DNA of 64,000 nucleotides, taken from positions 2,914,001 through 2,978,000 of the forward strand of contig NZ_CP114289.2 of NCBI RefSeq assembly GCF_027111315.2. The letters run 5' to 3'. This document shows, one piece after another, positions 47,296 through 56,599 of the stretch. The notes below the pieces were generated by a model that worked only from the letters and a program-made list of their open reading frames with translations, had not been told where the DNA came from and did no database searches. This DNA is from Flavobacterium limnophilum (GTDB taxonomy: Bacteria > Bacteroidota > Bacteroidia > Flavobacteriales > Flavobacteriaceae). The position numbers were made by a program, and so were the translations under genes. Every line of letters starts with the position of its first letter. Within the stretch, counting starts at the first letter, position 1.

Positions 47296-48524
47296 TATCT
47301 TAATTTTAAGGTTACGATTGACAATATGGCGAGCATTATGGCAACAATCCAAAATCGGGTTACAATTTTACTTTCGTGATAGCCTTTCTTTTGATAATGA
47401 TGATGCAAAGGCGCCATCAAGAATATTCTTCGGCCTTCGCCAAAACGTTTTTTGGTGTATTTGAAATAAGCCACTTGCATAACTACCGAAATATTTTCGA
47501 CCAAGAATATTCCACAGAAAAAGGGAATCAACAACTCTTTTCGAACGGCAATCGCAAGAACGGCAATTACACCACCTATAGTCAAACTTCCCGTATCGCC
47601 CATAAATACGGATGCGGGATAGGAATTATACCAAAGGAATCCGATTAAAGCTCCCACAAAAGCCGCAATAAAAACCGTCATCTCACCCGAATTTGGGATG
47701 TACATTATGTTCAAATAATTGGAGAAAATAATATTTCCAGAAACGAACGTAAAAATCCCCAATGCAAGAACCGAAACAGCCGATGTTCCAGCCGCCAAAC
47801 CATCGATTCCATCTGTTAAATTGGCTCCATTTGAAACCGCCGTGATTATAAAAATCACCACCGGAATGAAAATTAACCAAGCCCAATTTTCATAGCCTTC
47901 ACCAGTCCAAGCCAACAATTCGGCATAATCAAATTCGTTGTTTTTAACGAATGGAATTGTGGTTGCCGTTGATTTTTCATAAACCGGAGCTGGAGTAATT
48001 ACGGTTTCCGTTTGATTAATATTGACACTTGCTTTTTTCAAATCGGTTCTAATATTTACTCCTGGATGAAAATAAAGTACAGTTCCAACAATTAGACCCA
48101 GACCCACTTGCCCAAAAACTTTGAAAATCCCTTTCAACCCTTGTTTGTCTTTTTTGAAAATTTTGATATAATCATCAATAAAACCAATAGTCCCCATCCA
48201 TAAGGTGGTTACAATCAATAAAACGATGTATATATTTTGCAGTTTGGCAAAAAGAATAACCGGAATCAAGGTGGCAAATATGATAATTAATCCTCCCATT
48301 GTAGGTGTTCCCGCTTTTTCGTTTTGACCTTGCAAACCAAGTTCACGAACCGTTTCCCCGATTTGTTGTTTTCGCAAAAAGCTAACTACTCGTTTTCCAT
48401 AAATCGTGGATAAAAGCAGGGAAAGCATCAATGCCAATGCCGATCTAAAAGTAATGTATTGAAAAACCCCCGTTCCAGGAACGTCCATTGTTTTGTCTAA
48501 ATATTCAAATAAATAATACAGCAT
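47295..48524 (-). CDS. mraY: Phospho-N-acetylmuramoyl-pentapeptide transferase
   Basis: MraY attaches phospho-MurNAc-pentapeptide to undecaprenyl phosphate, forming lipid I. The 409-aa membrane protein has about ten segments and the motifs [42 protein letters not shown] and [12 protein letters not shown], then [20 protein letters not shown] periplasmic insert of about 60 residues ([20 protein letters not shown]) is typical of Bacteroidota MraY. The stop overlaps the murD start by one base. Confidence 0.97.
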   Translation of the reverse strand: MLYYLFEYLDKTMDVPGTGVFQYITFRSALALMLSLLLSTIYGKRVVSFLRKQQIGETVRELGLQGQNEKAGTPTMGGLIIIFATLIPVILFAKLQNIYIVLLIVTTLWMGTIGFIDDYIKIFKKDKQGLKGIFKVFGQVGLGLIVGTVLYFHPGVNIRTDLKKASVNINQTETVITPAPVYEKSTATTIPFVKNNEFDYAELLAWTGEGYENWAWLIFIPVVIFIITAVSNGANLTDGIDGLAAGTSAVSVLALGIFTFVSGNIIFSNYLNIMYIPNSGEMTVFIAAFVGALIGFLWYNSYPASVFMGDTGSLTIGGVIAVLAIAVRKELLIPFFCGIFLVENISVVMQVAYFKYTKKRFGEGRRIFLMAPLHHHYQKKGYHESKIVTRFWIVAIMLAILSIVTLKLR

Positions 48525-48530
48525 ATTTCT

Positions 48531-49994
48531 CTATTTATTGAGTTGGTTTAGTAATTCGGTAACTGTTTTCATGTCGTCAAAATCGTGACGAATGCCTTGA
48601 ATTTCTTGATAGGTTTCGTGTCCTTTTCCCGCGATTAGAATAATATCGTTGGGCTGGGCCAATTGACAAGCCGTTTTTATGGCTTGCTTTCTATCGGTAA
48701 TCGACAGTGATTTTTTAAAATTTTGAGGTGCAACACCTTGCTCCATTTCGTGGATAATAACCTCTGGATCTTCATTTCTTGGATTGTCCGAAGTCAGGAT
48801 TACTTTGTCACTCATTTCTGAGGCAATTTCTGCCATAATAGGCCGTTTGGTTTTGTCCCTGTTCCCGCCACAACCTACAACCGTAATCAATTGTTCGTTT
48901 TTGGTACGGATATCATTAATGGTTTTCAACACGTTTTCCAATGCATCCGGCGTATGCGCATAATCCACAATTGCCGTGATATTGGTACTGGAAACGATGA
49001 ATTGAAAACGTCCCGAAACACTTTCTAAATCTGATAACAATCGTAATACTTCCAGACTTTCCATTCCTAATTCCACAGCCGTTCCGTAAATGGCCAATAG
49101 ATTGTAAGCATTGAAAGTGCCGATGAGTTTTACCCAAACTTCATTTCCGTTTATTTTCAACAACAAGCCCGACAATTGATTTTCGAGAATTTGTGCTTTG
49201 TAATCGGCATAAGATTTTAAGGCGTAAGTCAATTTTTTGGCTCCAGTGTTTTGCAACATCACTTGCCCATTTTTATCATCAATATTGGATAATGCGAAAG
49301 CCGTTTTTGGCAAATTGTCGAAAAACGATTTTTTTACGTCGCGGTATTCGGCAAAAGTGGGATGATAATCCAAATGATCGTGCGATAAATTGGTAAAAAC
49401 TCCTCCTGCAAAATGCAAAGCTTCGGTGCGTTTTTGATGAATACCGTGCGAACTCACTTCCATAAAACAGTATTCAACGCCTGCATCAACCATTTCCTTC
49501 AAATAATGATTGATCGTTATTGAATCTGGCGTAGTATGGGTTGCTTTGTATTCAATGTCATCAACCAAGATTTTTACGGTGGACAACAATCCCACTTTGA
49601 AACCTGCTTTTTTATACAATTGATACAACAAAGAAGCGATTGTCGTTTTGCCATTGGTGCCGGTAATACCCACCAATTTTAATTTTCCTGAGGGATTTCC
49701 AAAATAATTGGCAGCCATAAAAGCCAAGGCTTTATTGGTGTCTATTACTTGAATGTAGGTAATGCCACTTGCAAGATTTTCCGGAAAAGTATCGCAAACG
49801 ATGGCAACGGCTCCCAAATTAATGGCTTTCTCGACATAATCATGCCCGTCTGAAATTGTCCCGCGAATAGCCACAAAAACATCATTGGCACCAATATTTC
49901 TGGAATCGAATTCCATTTTATTGATGGCAATATCTGTCGAACCTTTTACGGCTTCGATAGCGACTTTGTATATTATTTCTTTTAGAATAATCAC
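48531..49994 (-). CDS. murE: UDP-MurNAc-tripeptide synthetase MurE
   Basis: MurE adds the third residue of the stem peptide, probably meso-diaminopimelate as in Gram-negative bacteria. Domains: an N-terminal UMP-binding part (INKMEFDSRNIGANDVFVAI), ATP site KLVGITGTNGKTTIASLLYQ, HTTPDSITINHYLKEMVDAG, VDYAHTPDALENVLKTIND, and the acceptor motif TSDNPRNEDPEVI (DNPR favours diaminopimelate). The 487-aa length is standard. It overlaps the ftsI stop by 4 bases. No murF follows, unlike the classical cluster. Confidence 0.96.
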   Translation of the reverse strand: MIILKEIIYKVAIEAVKGSTDIAINKMEFDSRNIGANDVFVAIRGTISDGHDYVEKAINLGAVAIVCDTFPENLASGITYIQVIDTNKALAFMAANYFGNPSGKLKLVGITGTNGKTTIASLLYQLYKKAGFKVGLLSTVKILVDDIEYKATHTTPDSITINHYLKEMVDAGVEYCFMEVSSHGIHQKRTEALHFAGGVFTNLSHDHLDYHPTFAEYRDVKKSFFDNLPKTAFALSNIDDKNGQVMLQNTGAKKLTYALKSYADYKAQILENQLSGLLLKINGNEVWVKLIGTFNAYNLLAIYGTAVELGMESLEVLRLLSDLESVSGRFQFIVSSTNITAIVDYAHTPDALENVLKTINDIRTKNEQLITVVGCGGNRDKTKRPIMAEIASEMSDKVILTSDNPRNEDPEVIIHEMEQGVAPQNFKKSLSITDRKQAIKTACQLAQPNDIILIAGKGHETYQEIQGIRHDFDDMKTVTELLNQLNK

Positions 49995-51997
49995 GATAAT
50001 TCTAATGTTATGGTTGTGTTTTTAGTTAAATTTTCTCCTGGCTGAATGGATTGTTTTTTTACTTTTCCAACGCCCACTATTTTTACTTTTACTCCAAGAT
50101 TTCCAAGAAGAGCAACGGCATCCATTCCAGACATTCCTTTAAGATTTGGAATGGACAAATATTTCTTTTCTGATTTTTTGAAATAGGTATTGTAATTCTT
50201 TTCTTGTTTTGATATCGCCCTGTTTATATTTTTTATCTCGTTTGTTGACGGCGCATCGGTAAAAATCTTTTGGGCAATTCGTTTGAAAACTGGGCCAGCC
50301 ACATCGGCGCCATAATAATTATTGTTTGCCGTGCTTGGCTTGTGAACCACTACTATGCATGAATATTTAGGACTTTCGGCTGGAAAATAACCCACGAAGG
50401 AAGAGGCATAATATTTTTCGGAACCTCCATTTTTTGAATAATTTACTGCCGCAGTTCCTGTTTTTCCCGCCATCGAAAAATCTTTGGAATACAACTTAGA
50501 ACCCGTTCCTTTTTTTACCACATTTTCAAGAACTGCATGCAACTTCAAGATGGTTTCTTGCGAGCATATTTTCTGGTTCATCACTTCGGTATCGTATTTT
50601 TTGATGGTTCTGTTCCACTCCTTGATTTCCGAAACAAATTGTGGCTTCACCATTACTCCGTTATTGGCGACAGCATTATAAAACGTCAAGGTTTGCAATG
50701 GCGTAATCGAAACTCCATAACCAAAAGCCATCCATGGAAGCGAAAGATTAGACCAATTTTTATCACTAGGCTGCGGCACAAAAGGCTTTCCTTCTCCTTT
50801 TATTGGAAGCCCCAAACATTTATTCAAACCATATTTATTGACGTGATTGACAAATTCCGATGGATTGTTTTTGTAGTTATTGTAAACTGCCTGAACCATT
50901 ACCGTATTTGACGACAACTCAAATCCACGTGCCAAGGAAATTTTTCCGTAACCTCCTTCGTGTGAATCCCGAACTGATTTTCCCGAGTATTTTATTACGC
51001 CGCCGTGACTGTCAAAAACTGCACTCGTGTCTATTTTTTTGTCTTCTAACAATGTCATCAAATCGACCAATTTATAAGTCGAACCTGGCTCATGCGATTC
51101 ACCAATTGCATAATTCAATCTTTCAGAATACAAACCTAACTTCTCGTCTCTCCCTAAATTAGTAATTGCTTTCACATATCCTGTTTTAGTCTCCATAACA
51201 ACAACACAGCCGTGATCAGCTTGATAGAGTTCCAACTGTTTTAACAAAGCATGGTGTGCTATATCCTGAATATAAACGTCAATTGTGGACACAACATCAT
51301 ACCCGTCTTGAGGGTCAATTTCGTTAACATCACGAATGGGTTTCCACTGACCTTTGGCAATTTTCTGCTTTAGTATTTTTCCGTCTTTACCGTCAAGGTA
51401 TTTTCCGAAAGCACCTTCAATACCCACTGGATTTTGATTTCCTTCAGCATCAAATCCAATATAGCCAACCGTTCTCTCGGCAATTTTACCAATTGGATGC
51501 TCTCTTACCGTTTTTTGCTCAACGATAATCCCTCCTTTGTAAGGGCCAAGTTTAAATAATGGAAAACCTTTGATTTGCATATATTCCGTGAAACTCAAAT
51601 CGCGAGCCACCAGAAAATATCTGTTTTTGTTTGCCCTGGCTTTTCTAAATTCGTTAAGAAAAAAATAGCTTGGTTTTCCCAAAAGAATCGACAAGGAATC
51701 CGACAGGGATTTTACGTTTTTTTCGAATGCTTCCGATTTTGGGGCAAGAGCGTCAAAACGGATTTCATAATTGGGAATGGAAGTGGCCAACAAGCTTCCG
51801 TCGGCAGAATAAATATTCCCTTTATTGGCAGGAATGACGAAATTTTTGACGGTTCTTTCTTTGGCTAATTTTCGATAATAATCTCCTTCGACCCATTGAA
51901 TATTGGTCAACTTTATGGCAATCGCAATGGCCATCAAGAAGATGGCGAAAGCGACCAGATAAATTCTATAGGATATATTTTTATCTTCTACTGCCAT
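49991..51997 (-). CDS. ftsI: Septal penicillin-binding protein FtsI with PASTA domain
   Basis: This class B transpeptidase cross-links septal peptidoglycan. After a single membrane segment (about residues 9-29) and a dimerisation domain, the catalytic motifs are SxxK in HEPGSTYKLV, SxN in ELSSNTVMV and KTGT in MAGKTGTAAV. A C-terminal PASTA domain (IPNLKGMSGMDAVALLGNLG to the end) is typical of Bacteroidota FtsI. The 668-aa protein partners with FtsW, encoded downstream. It follows the FtsL-like gene, with a 10-base overlap. Confidence 0.96.
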   Translation of the reverse strand: MAVEDKNISYRIYLVAFAIFLMAIAIAIKLTNIQWVEGDYYRKLAKERTVKNFVIPANKGNIYSADGSLLATSIPNYEIRFDALAPKSEAFEKNVKSLSDSLSILLGKPSYFFLNEFRKARANKNRYFLVARDLSFTEYMQIKGFPLFKLGPYKGGIIVEQKTVREHPIGKIAERTVGYIGFDAEGNQNPVGIEGAFGKYLDGKDGKILKQKIAKGQWKPIRDVNEIDPQDGYDVVSTIDVYIQDIAHHALLKQLELYQADHGCVVVMETKTGYVKAITNLGRDEKLGLYSERLNYAIGESHEPGSTYKLVDLMTLLEDKKIDTSAVFDSHGGVIKYSGKSVRDSHEGGYGKISLARGFELSSNTVMVQAVYNNYKNNPSEFVNHVNKYGLNKCLGLPIKGEGKPFVPQPSDKNWSNLSLPWMAFGYGVSITPLQTLTFYNAVANNGVMVKPQFVSEIKEWNRTIKKYDTEVMNQKICSQETILKLHAVLENVVKKGTGSKLYSKDFSMAGKTGTAAVNYSKNGGSEKYYASSFVGYFPAESPKYSCIVVVHKPSTANNNYYGADVAGPVFKRIAQKIFTDAPSTNEIKNINRAISKQEKNYNTYFKKSEKKYLSIPNLKGMSGMDAVALLGNLGVKVKIVGVGKVKKQSIQPGENLTKNTTITLELS

Positions 51998-52335
51998 AAT
52001 TTTTGGAAAAAGCTTTTTTCTGCTTGTTTTTTGACTTTTATTTTTATTGGTGGAACTGTCGATGGAAAAATTTCCTTTTCTACCATTTTTTCGGAAACGG
52101 TCGATTCCATTTTTAGTTTCATTAACTCGGAGCGTCGATCCACAAATTCCGAACGCAGTTCTTTTACTTCGTTTGTCAATTCGTTAATCTTGAATACTTT
52201 TTGTTCGAAACGTTGGGTATTGGCAATCATGATAATAGCCAAAATGATTAGAAAAACGATAAAACGCCAATTTTTTATTGAGTCATCGTCAATGAGAAAT
52301 TTTGCTTTCAATATGCCGTAAACTCCGTTTTTCAT
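51988..52335 (-). CDS. ftsL: FtsL-like cell division protein
   Basis: FtsL-type proteins are small bitopic divisome components that form a coiled coil with FtsB. The 115-aa protein has one membrane segment (WRFIVFLIILAIIMIANT, about residues 23-40) and a periplasmic coiled coil (FKINELTNEVKELRSEFVDR). Identity rests on size, topology and position between rsmH and ftsI, since sequence is poorly conserved in this family. Confidence 0.85.
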   Translation of the reverse strand: MKNGVYGILKAKFLIDDDSIKNWRFIVFLIILAIIMIANTQRFEQKVFKINELTNEVKELRSEFVDRRSELMKLKMESTVSEKMVEKEIFPSTVPPIKIKVKKQAEKSFFQKLWQ

Positions 52336-52351
52336 TCTATTTTAAGACTAT

Positions 52352-53260
52352 TTATATTTTTTCGGCAATTCTTAATTTGGCACTTCTTGCTCTATTGTTG
52401 ATTTTTATTTCGTCATTATCCGGAACAATTAGTTTCCCGATAGTTTTAAATGGAACCGAAAAGTTTCCGAAAAAATCACGTTCCGGTTCTCCTTCGAACA
52501 TTCCGTTTTTGATGAATCTTTTTACCAATCTATCTTCCAATGAATGATACGAAATCACGCTCAATCTTCCGCCAGGACTTAAAACTTCCAATGATTGCTC
52601 CAGAAATTCTTTCAGCACATCCATTTCTTGATTGACTTCAATTCGAATGGCTTGATAAATTTGGGCCAATATCTTATTTCGAACTCTTTCCGGCAAATAC
52701 TTCGCCAAAACTTCCTTCAATTCATCCGTGGTTTTGATGGGTTGATGCTCCCTGGCTTCTATAATTGTTCTTGCCAAAGCCGGTGCATTTTTCAATTCGC
52801 CATAATCCAAAAACACTCTTTTTAAATTGACATCATCGTATTCATTGACCACTCTATAAGCGTTCAAGTCATTTTTCTGGCTCATTCTCATATCCAATCC
52901 AGCATCAAAACGAGTAGAAAAACCCCTTTCCGGCACATCAAATTGATGAGAAGAAACTCCTAAATCAGCCAAAATTCCGTCAACACTTTTCACGCCATAA
53001 AAACGCAAAAACCTTTTTATAAATCGGAAGTTCTCATTGATTAGCGTAAATCTTTCGTCCGGCAAAGCATTCGCCAAAGCGTCTTCGTCTTGGTCGAAAG
53101 CAAACAATTTTCCGTTAGGCCCCAATCGGCTTAAAATTTCTTTTGAATGTCCGCCACCGCCAAAGGTCACGTCAACATAAATGCCGTCAGGTTTGACATT
53201 CAAACCATCTACCGATGCCTTAAGCAAAACTGGATTATGATATTCCATTGTCGTCTTCAT
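52352..53260 (-). CDS. rsmH: 16S rRNA (cytosine-1402-N4)-methyltransferase RsmH
   Basis: RsmH (MraW) methylates N4 of C1402 in 16S rRNA. SAM-binding region: VDVTFGGGGHSKEIL and LFAFDQDEDAL; further blocks ILADLGVSSHQFDVPERGFS, RRVNQ-like IEVNQEMDVLKEFLE and SVISYHSLEDRLVKRFIKNG. The 302-aa length is normal. It overlaps mraZ by 26 bases; an internal ATG at 53248 (MEYHNPV) would reduce the overlap and is equally plausible. Confidence 0.96.
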   Translation of the reverse strand: MKTTMEYHNPVLLKASVDGLNVKPDGIYVDVTFGGGGHSKEILSRLGPNGKLFAFDQDEDALANALPDERFTLINENFRFIKRFLRFYGVKSVDGILADLGVSSHQFDVPERGFSTRFDAGLDMRMSQKNDLNAYRVVNEYDDVNLKRVFLDYGELKNAPALARTIIEAREHQPIKTTDELKEVLAKYLPERVRNKILAQIYQAIRIEVNQEMDVLKEFLEQSLEVLSPGGRLSVISYHSLEDRLVKRFIKNGMFEGEPERDFFGNFSVPFKTIGKLIVPDNDEIKINNRARSAKLRIAEKI

Positions 53261-53708
53261 TTAGGTTACCCATTACATCTTCGGCTAAATCGGCAAAATC
53301 GATATCCGCACCGTCAATTGATTTTTCGTATAAATCTTTATCCCAAATCTCCACAATATTCACTGCCGATGAAAACACCACATCTTTGGCAATACTGGCA
53401 AAAACCACCAAATCTTTAGGAACCAATAATCTTCCCAAAGCATCGATTTCAACCACTTTTACACCCGCAGTAAATCGGCGAATAAAATCATTGTTTTTCT
53501 TCACGAATCGATTGAGCTTGTTGATTTTCTGCATCATCAAATCCCATTCCTCCATCGGATACAATTCCAGGCAAGGCTGAAAAACGGAACGCTTCAAAAC
53601 AAACCCGTTTTGAAGTGAAGTAGCCAATTGCTTTTTCAAAGGTGAAGGCAACAAAACCCTTCCTTTGGCATCGACTTTACATTCATATGTTCCGACAATT
53701 GTGTTCAA
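53235..53708 (-). CDS. mraZ: Transcriptional regulator MraZ
   Basis: MraZ is a ring-shaped SpoVT/AbrB-fold DNA-binding protein that represses its own operon in other bacteria. Two MraZ repeats are visible: GTYECKVDAKGRVLLPSPLK and then VVEIDALGRLLVPKDLVVFA, each with the DxxGR(VL)(LP) pattern. The 157-aa length is usual. It is the first gene of the cluster, and three 10-bp-spaced TGG-type boxes lie just upstream of its promoter. Confidence 0.95.
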   Translation of the reverse strand: MNTIVGTYECKVDAKGRVLLPSPLKKQLATSLQNGFVLKRSVFQPCLELYPMEEWDLMMQKINKLNRFVKKNNDFIRRFTAGVKVVEIDALGRLLVPKDLVVFASIAKDVVFSSAVNIVEIWDKDLYEKSIDGADIDFADLAEDVMGNLNEDDNGIS

Positions 53709-53732
53709 GTGAATTTTATTAAATTACATTGA

Positions 53733-53741
53733 GCAAAAATA
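53733..53741 (-). promoter_or_regulatory. -7 element of the mraZ / division cluster promoter
   Basis: TATTTTTGC on the minus strand fits TAnnTTTG, 25-33 bases before the mraZ start. It is the likely main promoter of the whole 13-gene run. Confidence 0.65.
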
Positions 53742-53751
53742 TAAAAATTTC

Positions 53752-53776
53752 TACCACAATTTACCACTATATCCCA
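53752..53776 (-). promoter_or_regulatory. MraZ-type operator (three boxes, 10-bp period)
   Basis: On the minus strand TGGGATATAG, TGGTAAATTG and TGGTAGAAAT follow one another exactly 10 bp apart. This matches the known MraZ recognition pattern of TGGG(N) boxes separated by five bases. A possible fourth TGG lies near 53795. Overlap with the region just upstream of the -7 element suits autorepression. The rest of the gap to 54226 holds only the -7 element TAGGTTTG near 54171 for the next gene. Confidence 0.65.
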
Positions 53777-54226
53777 CTTTGTTAATAAGTTTTACCACTT
53801 GACAAGAAAACACCCTAGTTTTAGGACAATCAGAACATTAGCTTTATTTTTGACTACTTGTTTAGAACTATTGAATTAGAGAAAAGATTCTCTGACAAAA
53901 AGAGAAAATTGTCGTTTATGGAAAAAATTTGAAAGGAATTAAAAACCAAAATTCTGAAGCGAAATCGATACAGATATATATCTATTTTTAACATACGTAA
54001 CATCAACCGTGGCGAACAAAAAACTGCTCCGCTAAAAACAAAAAACGTTTATGGCAATAATTATTTTGAATTATTTTACCCCCTCGATTTTCACACACCA
54101 ACCGCTTTATTCACAATCATTTAACCATAATATTTATTAGAAATGTAGTACAAAAAGAAAATTCTTTTTGTAGGTTTGTAAAAAGCATATTTTAAAAAAA
54201 AATCTTAAACACCGTAAATATCCATC

Positions 54227-54961
54227 ATGAACATTAAACGCAAAATATTATTGCTAACCATTGGCTTTGTAATTTATGGAGAATCTGGACTATATGGACA
54301 ATCCAACACTCCAGTGGGGCAAAGTGACCATGCAACCAAAATCAACTCTAAACGAAGCATTACACCCTACTTTACCCCAGCCTCAACAAAGAAAAAAACA
54401 CCAGATTCTGATGGCTTCATTCAACGTTGGTTGCTCTTAGAGCCCATTAACAAACCAAACCGTGGCAATACTGTTTTTGTAGATAGCTACTTAAGAACTG
54501 CCTTTGCAACCGAGTATTTTCCAAATCAGTTTACAGTTATTCCTAAACATGGAGATGTTGTAAAAGTGGCGGACCAAGAACTAAAATGGCATGCATTGGA
54601 GAGCACCAATTTCAATGTGAAATTATTTCGTTTCGCATACGGATTAGATAAACAAATATATGGAGTCCTGTTTTGGGCAGTAACTGTAGTGAACTGTCCT
54701 GAAGAAATGAAAAACGTTAGAATGGCTGTAGGGTCAAATTCAGCATCCATGTGGTGGCTCAATGGAAAAGAAACCGTATTACTTTCTGGCGACAGACGCA
54801 TGGTAATGGACGATGTTGTTTCTACCCGTTTAACACTTAACAAAGGAAAAAACATCGTTCGAGGAGCCGTAATCAACGGGCCTGGAATGAGTGATTTCTG
54901 TGTTCGTTTTCTTGATGAAAATGGAAAACCCATAAAAGGCATCACGATTAGTTATGAATAA
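54227..54961 (+). CDS. Secreted hypothetical protein of a GH43 locus, 244 aa
   Basis: The protein has a signal peptide (ends GLYGQS) and a beta-rich domain (FIQRWLLLEPINKPNRGNTV, FRFAYGLDKQIYGVLFWAVT, SASMWWLNGKETVLLSGDRR, MVMDDVVSTRLTLNKGKNIV), resembling the non-catalytic beta-sandwich that accompanies some secreted esterases and glycosidases. No catalytic motif is evident. It is 52 bases upstream of the GH43 gene, so a supporting role in the same polysaccharide process is likely. Name and function are not known to me. Confidence 0.8.
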   Translation: MNIKRKILLLTIGFVIYGESGLYGQSNTPVGQSDHATKINSKRSITPYFTPASTKKKTPDSDGFIQRWLLLEPINKPNRGNTVFVDSYLRTAFATEYFPNQFTVIPKHGDVVKVADQELKWHALESTNFNVKLFRFAYGLDKQIYGVLFWAVTVVNCPEEMKNVRMAVGSNSASMWWLNGKETVLLSGDRRMVMDDVVSTRLTLNKGKNIVRGAVINGPGMSDFCVRFLDENGKPIKGITISYE

Positions 54962-55013
54962 CATTAATTTATCTTCTATTTAAAATCTCAATTGTTTAGA
55001 AATTGTATTTATT

Positions 55014-56468
55014 ATGAAATCAAGAATTAAAATAATGGGCACAGCCCTTTTATCAATAGCGTTAACGGGAAATTTGCTGGCACAAATTGGCAAACCCTTT
55101 ATACATGACCCATCAACTATTATGGAATGTGATGGAAAGTATTATACATTTGGCACACGTGGCGGCGGATTAATATCCGAAGACGGCTGGACATGGAATA
55201 GTGGCGGAGTGAGACCTGGTGGAGGAGCGGCTCCTGATGCAATAAAAATCGGCAATCGTTACCTTATCGCCTATGGATCAACAGGTGGCGGTCTGGGAGG
55301 CGGACATGACGGCAAAATAAACACTATATGGAATAAAACACTTGACCCAAACTCCCCTGATTTTAAATATACAGAACCTATCGTGGTTGCTTCATCCAGC
55401 AATATGGAAGACAATGATGCCATCGACCCAGGGTTTTTATTAGATCCTACTGATGGACGTCTATGGTTATCTTACGGAACTTATTTTGGATTCATTCGTC
55501 TTGTAGAACTTGATCCTAAAACAGGTGATCGCGTAAAAGGAAATAAAGCCATAGATATAGCCATAGATTGCGAAGCCAGTGATTTGGAGTACCATGACGG
55601 ATGGTACTATCTTCTTGGAACACACGGAACCTGCTGTGACGGTGCAAATTCAACCTATAACATCGTTGTTGGTCGTTCCAAAAAAGTAACTGGCCCTTAC
55701 CTTGACAATATAGGAAGAGACATGCTAAAAGGTGGTGGAAAGATGGTAGTTTCATCTGGTGGCGGAAGAGTTAACGGAGCCGGACACTTTGGACGAACGG
55801 TTCTTGAAAATGGAGTTGAAAAAATGTCCTTACATTACGAAGCAGATTTAGATCAAAGTGGACGTAGCGTATTGGGCATAAGACCCATATTATGGAAAAA
55901 TGGATGGCCAGTTGCAGGAGATAACTTTAAAGAGGGCACCTATGAAATTGAGTCCGAAAGACGAGGTTCTGCTTTAGAATTGATAGTCGATTTTACAAGA
56001 ATGCCAGGCGGTATGCGCGGAATGAACATCAACAATGATGAACCAATAAAATCCATTCCATCCCAAGTATTATCGGATGTGATTACTACTTGGCCAACTG
56101 GAAACATTGATGTAAGAATAGGCGATTACATGTTCCGACCACATCAAAAATGGACAATTACGGCAGTTCCTGATGAAACAGGCTATCTTGGAGGCCTCTA
56201 TTACAAAATAGTCATAGCAGGAACAAATAGAGCATTGGCAGCAACAGCTGAAGCCGAAGTAATAACGGTTCCCGCATTTACTGGCACACCAGAACAATTA
56301 TGGAGAATCGATCTATTGACTGATGGAACCTATAGAATAATGCCCAAGGTAGTTCCAAATTCAAAGGAGAAGCTAGCGCTCGTTTCTTCCGGAGACAGCA
56401 CACCGACACTTGCAAAGTTTGACATGAATAGTGACAATTCCAAATGGAATTTCAAGGATAAATTGTAA
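55014..56468 (+). CDS. GH43-family arabinosidase-like enzyme
   Basis: This 484-aa secreted protein (signal peptide to about residue 24) has a five-bladed GH43 propeller: base Asp32 in FIHDPSTI, pKa-tuning Asp138 in AIDPGFLLD and acid Glu187 in CEASDLEYHDGWYYLL. The WLSYGTYFGFI and YLLGTHGTCCDG blocks resemble endo-1,5-alpha-arabinanases. From about residue 315 a second, beta-rich part may bind carbohydrate. It lies between the unknown secreted protein and an esterase-like hydrolase, suggesting arabinan or arabinoxylan breakdown. Arabinofuranosidase activity is an alternative. Confidence 0.9.
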   Translation: MKSRIKIMGTALLSIALTGNLLAQIGKPFIHDPSTIMECDGKYYTFGTRGGGLISEDGWTWNSGGVRPGGGAAPDAIKIGNRYLIAYGSTGGGLGGGHDGKINTIWNKTLDPNSPDFKYTEPIVVASSSNMEDNDAIDPGFLLDPTDGRLWLSYGTYFGFIRLVELDPKTGDRVKGNKAIDIAIDCEASDLEYHDGWYYLLGTHGTCCDGANSTYNIVVGRSKKVTGPYLDNIGRDMLKGGGKMVVSSGGGRVNGAGHFGRTVLENGVEKMSLHYEADLDQSGRSVLGIRPILWKNGWPVAGDNFKEGTYEIESERRGSALELIVDFTRMPGGMRGMNINNDEPIKSIPSQVLSDVITTWPTGNIDVRIGDYMFRPHQKWTITAVPDETGYLGGLYYKIVIAGTNRALAATAEAEVITVPAFTGTPEQLWRIDLLTDGTYRIMPKVVPNSKEKLALVSSGDSTPTLAKFDMNSDNSKWNFKDKL

Positions 56469-56599
56469 GTCCCCTTTTATTTTCAAAAAAATTAAAAAAA
56501 CAATAACAATAAAACTGCAAACATAAAAAATGACAAAAGCTAATGACAATGCGAACAATCATTTTACTATTTCATTTAAAACCTATTAAATCACAAAGT

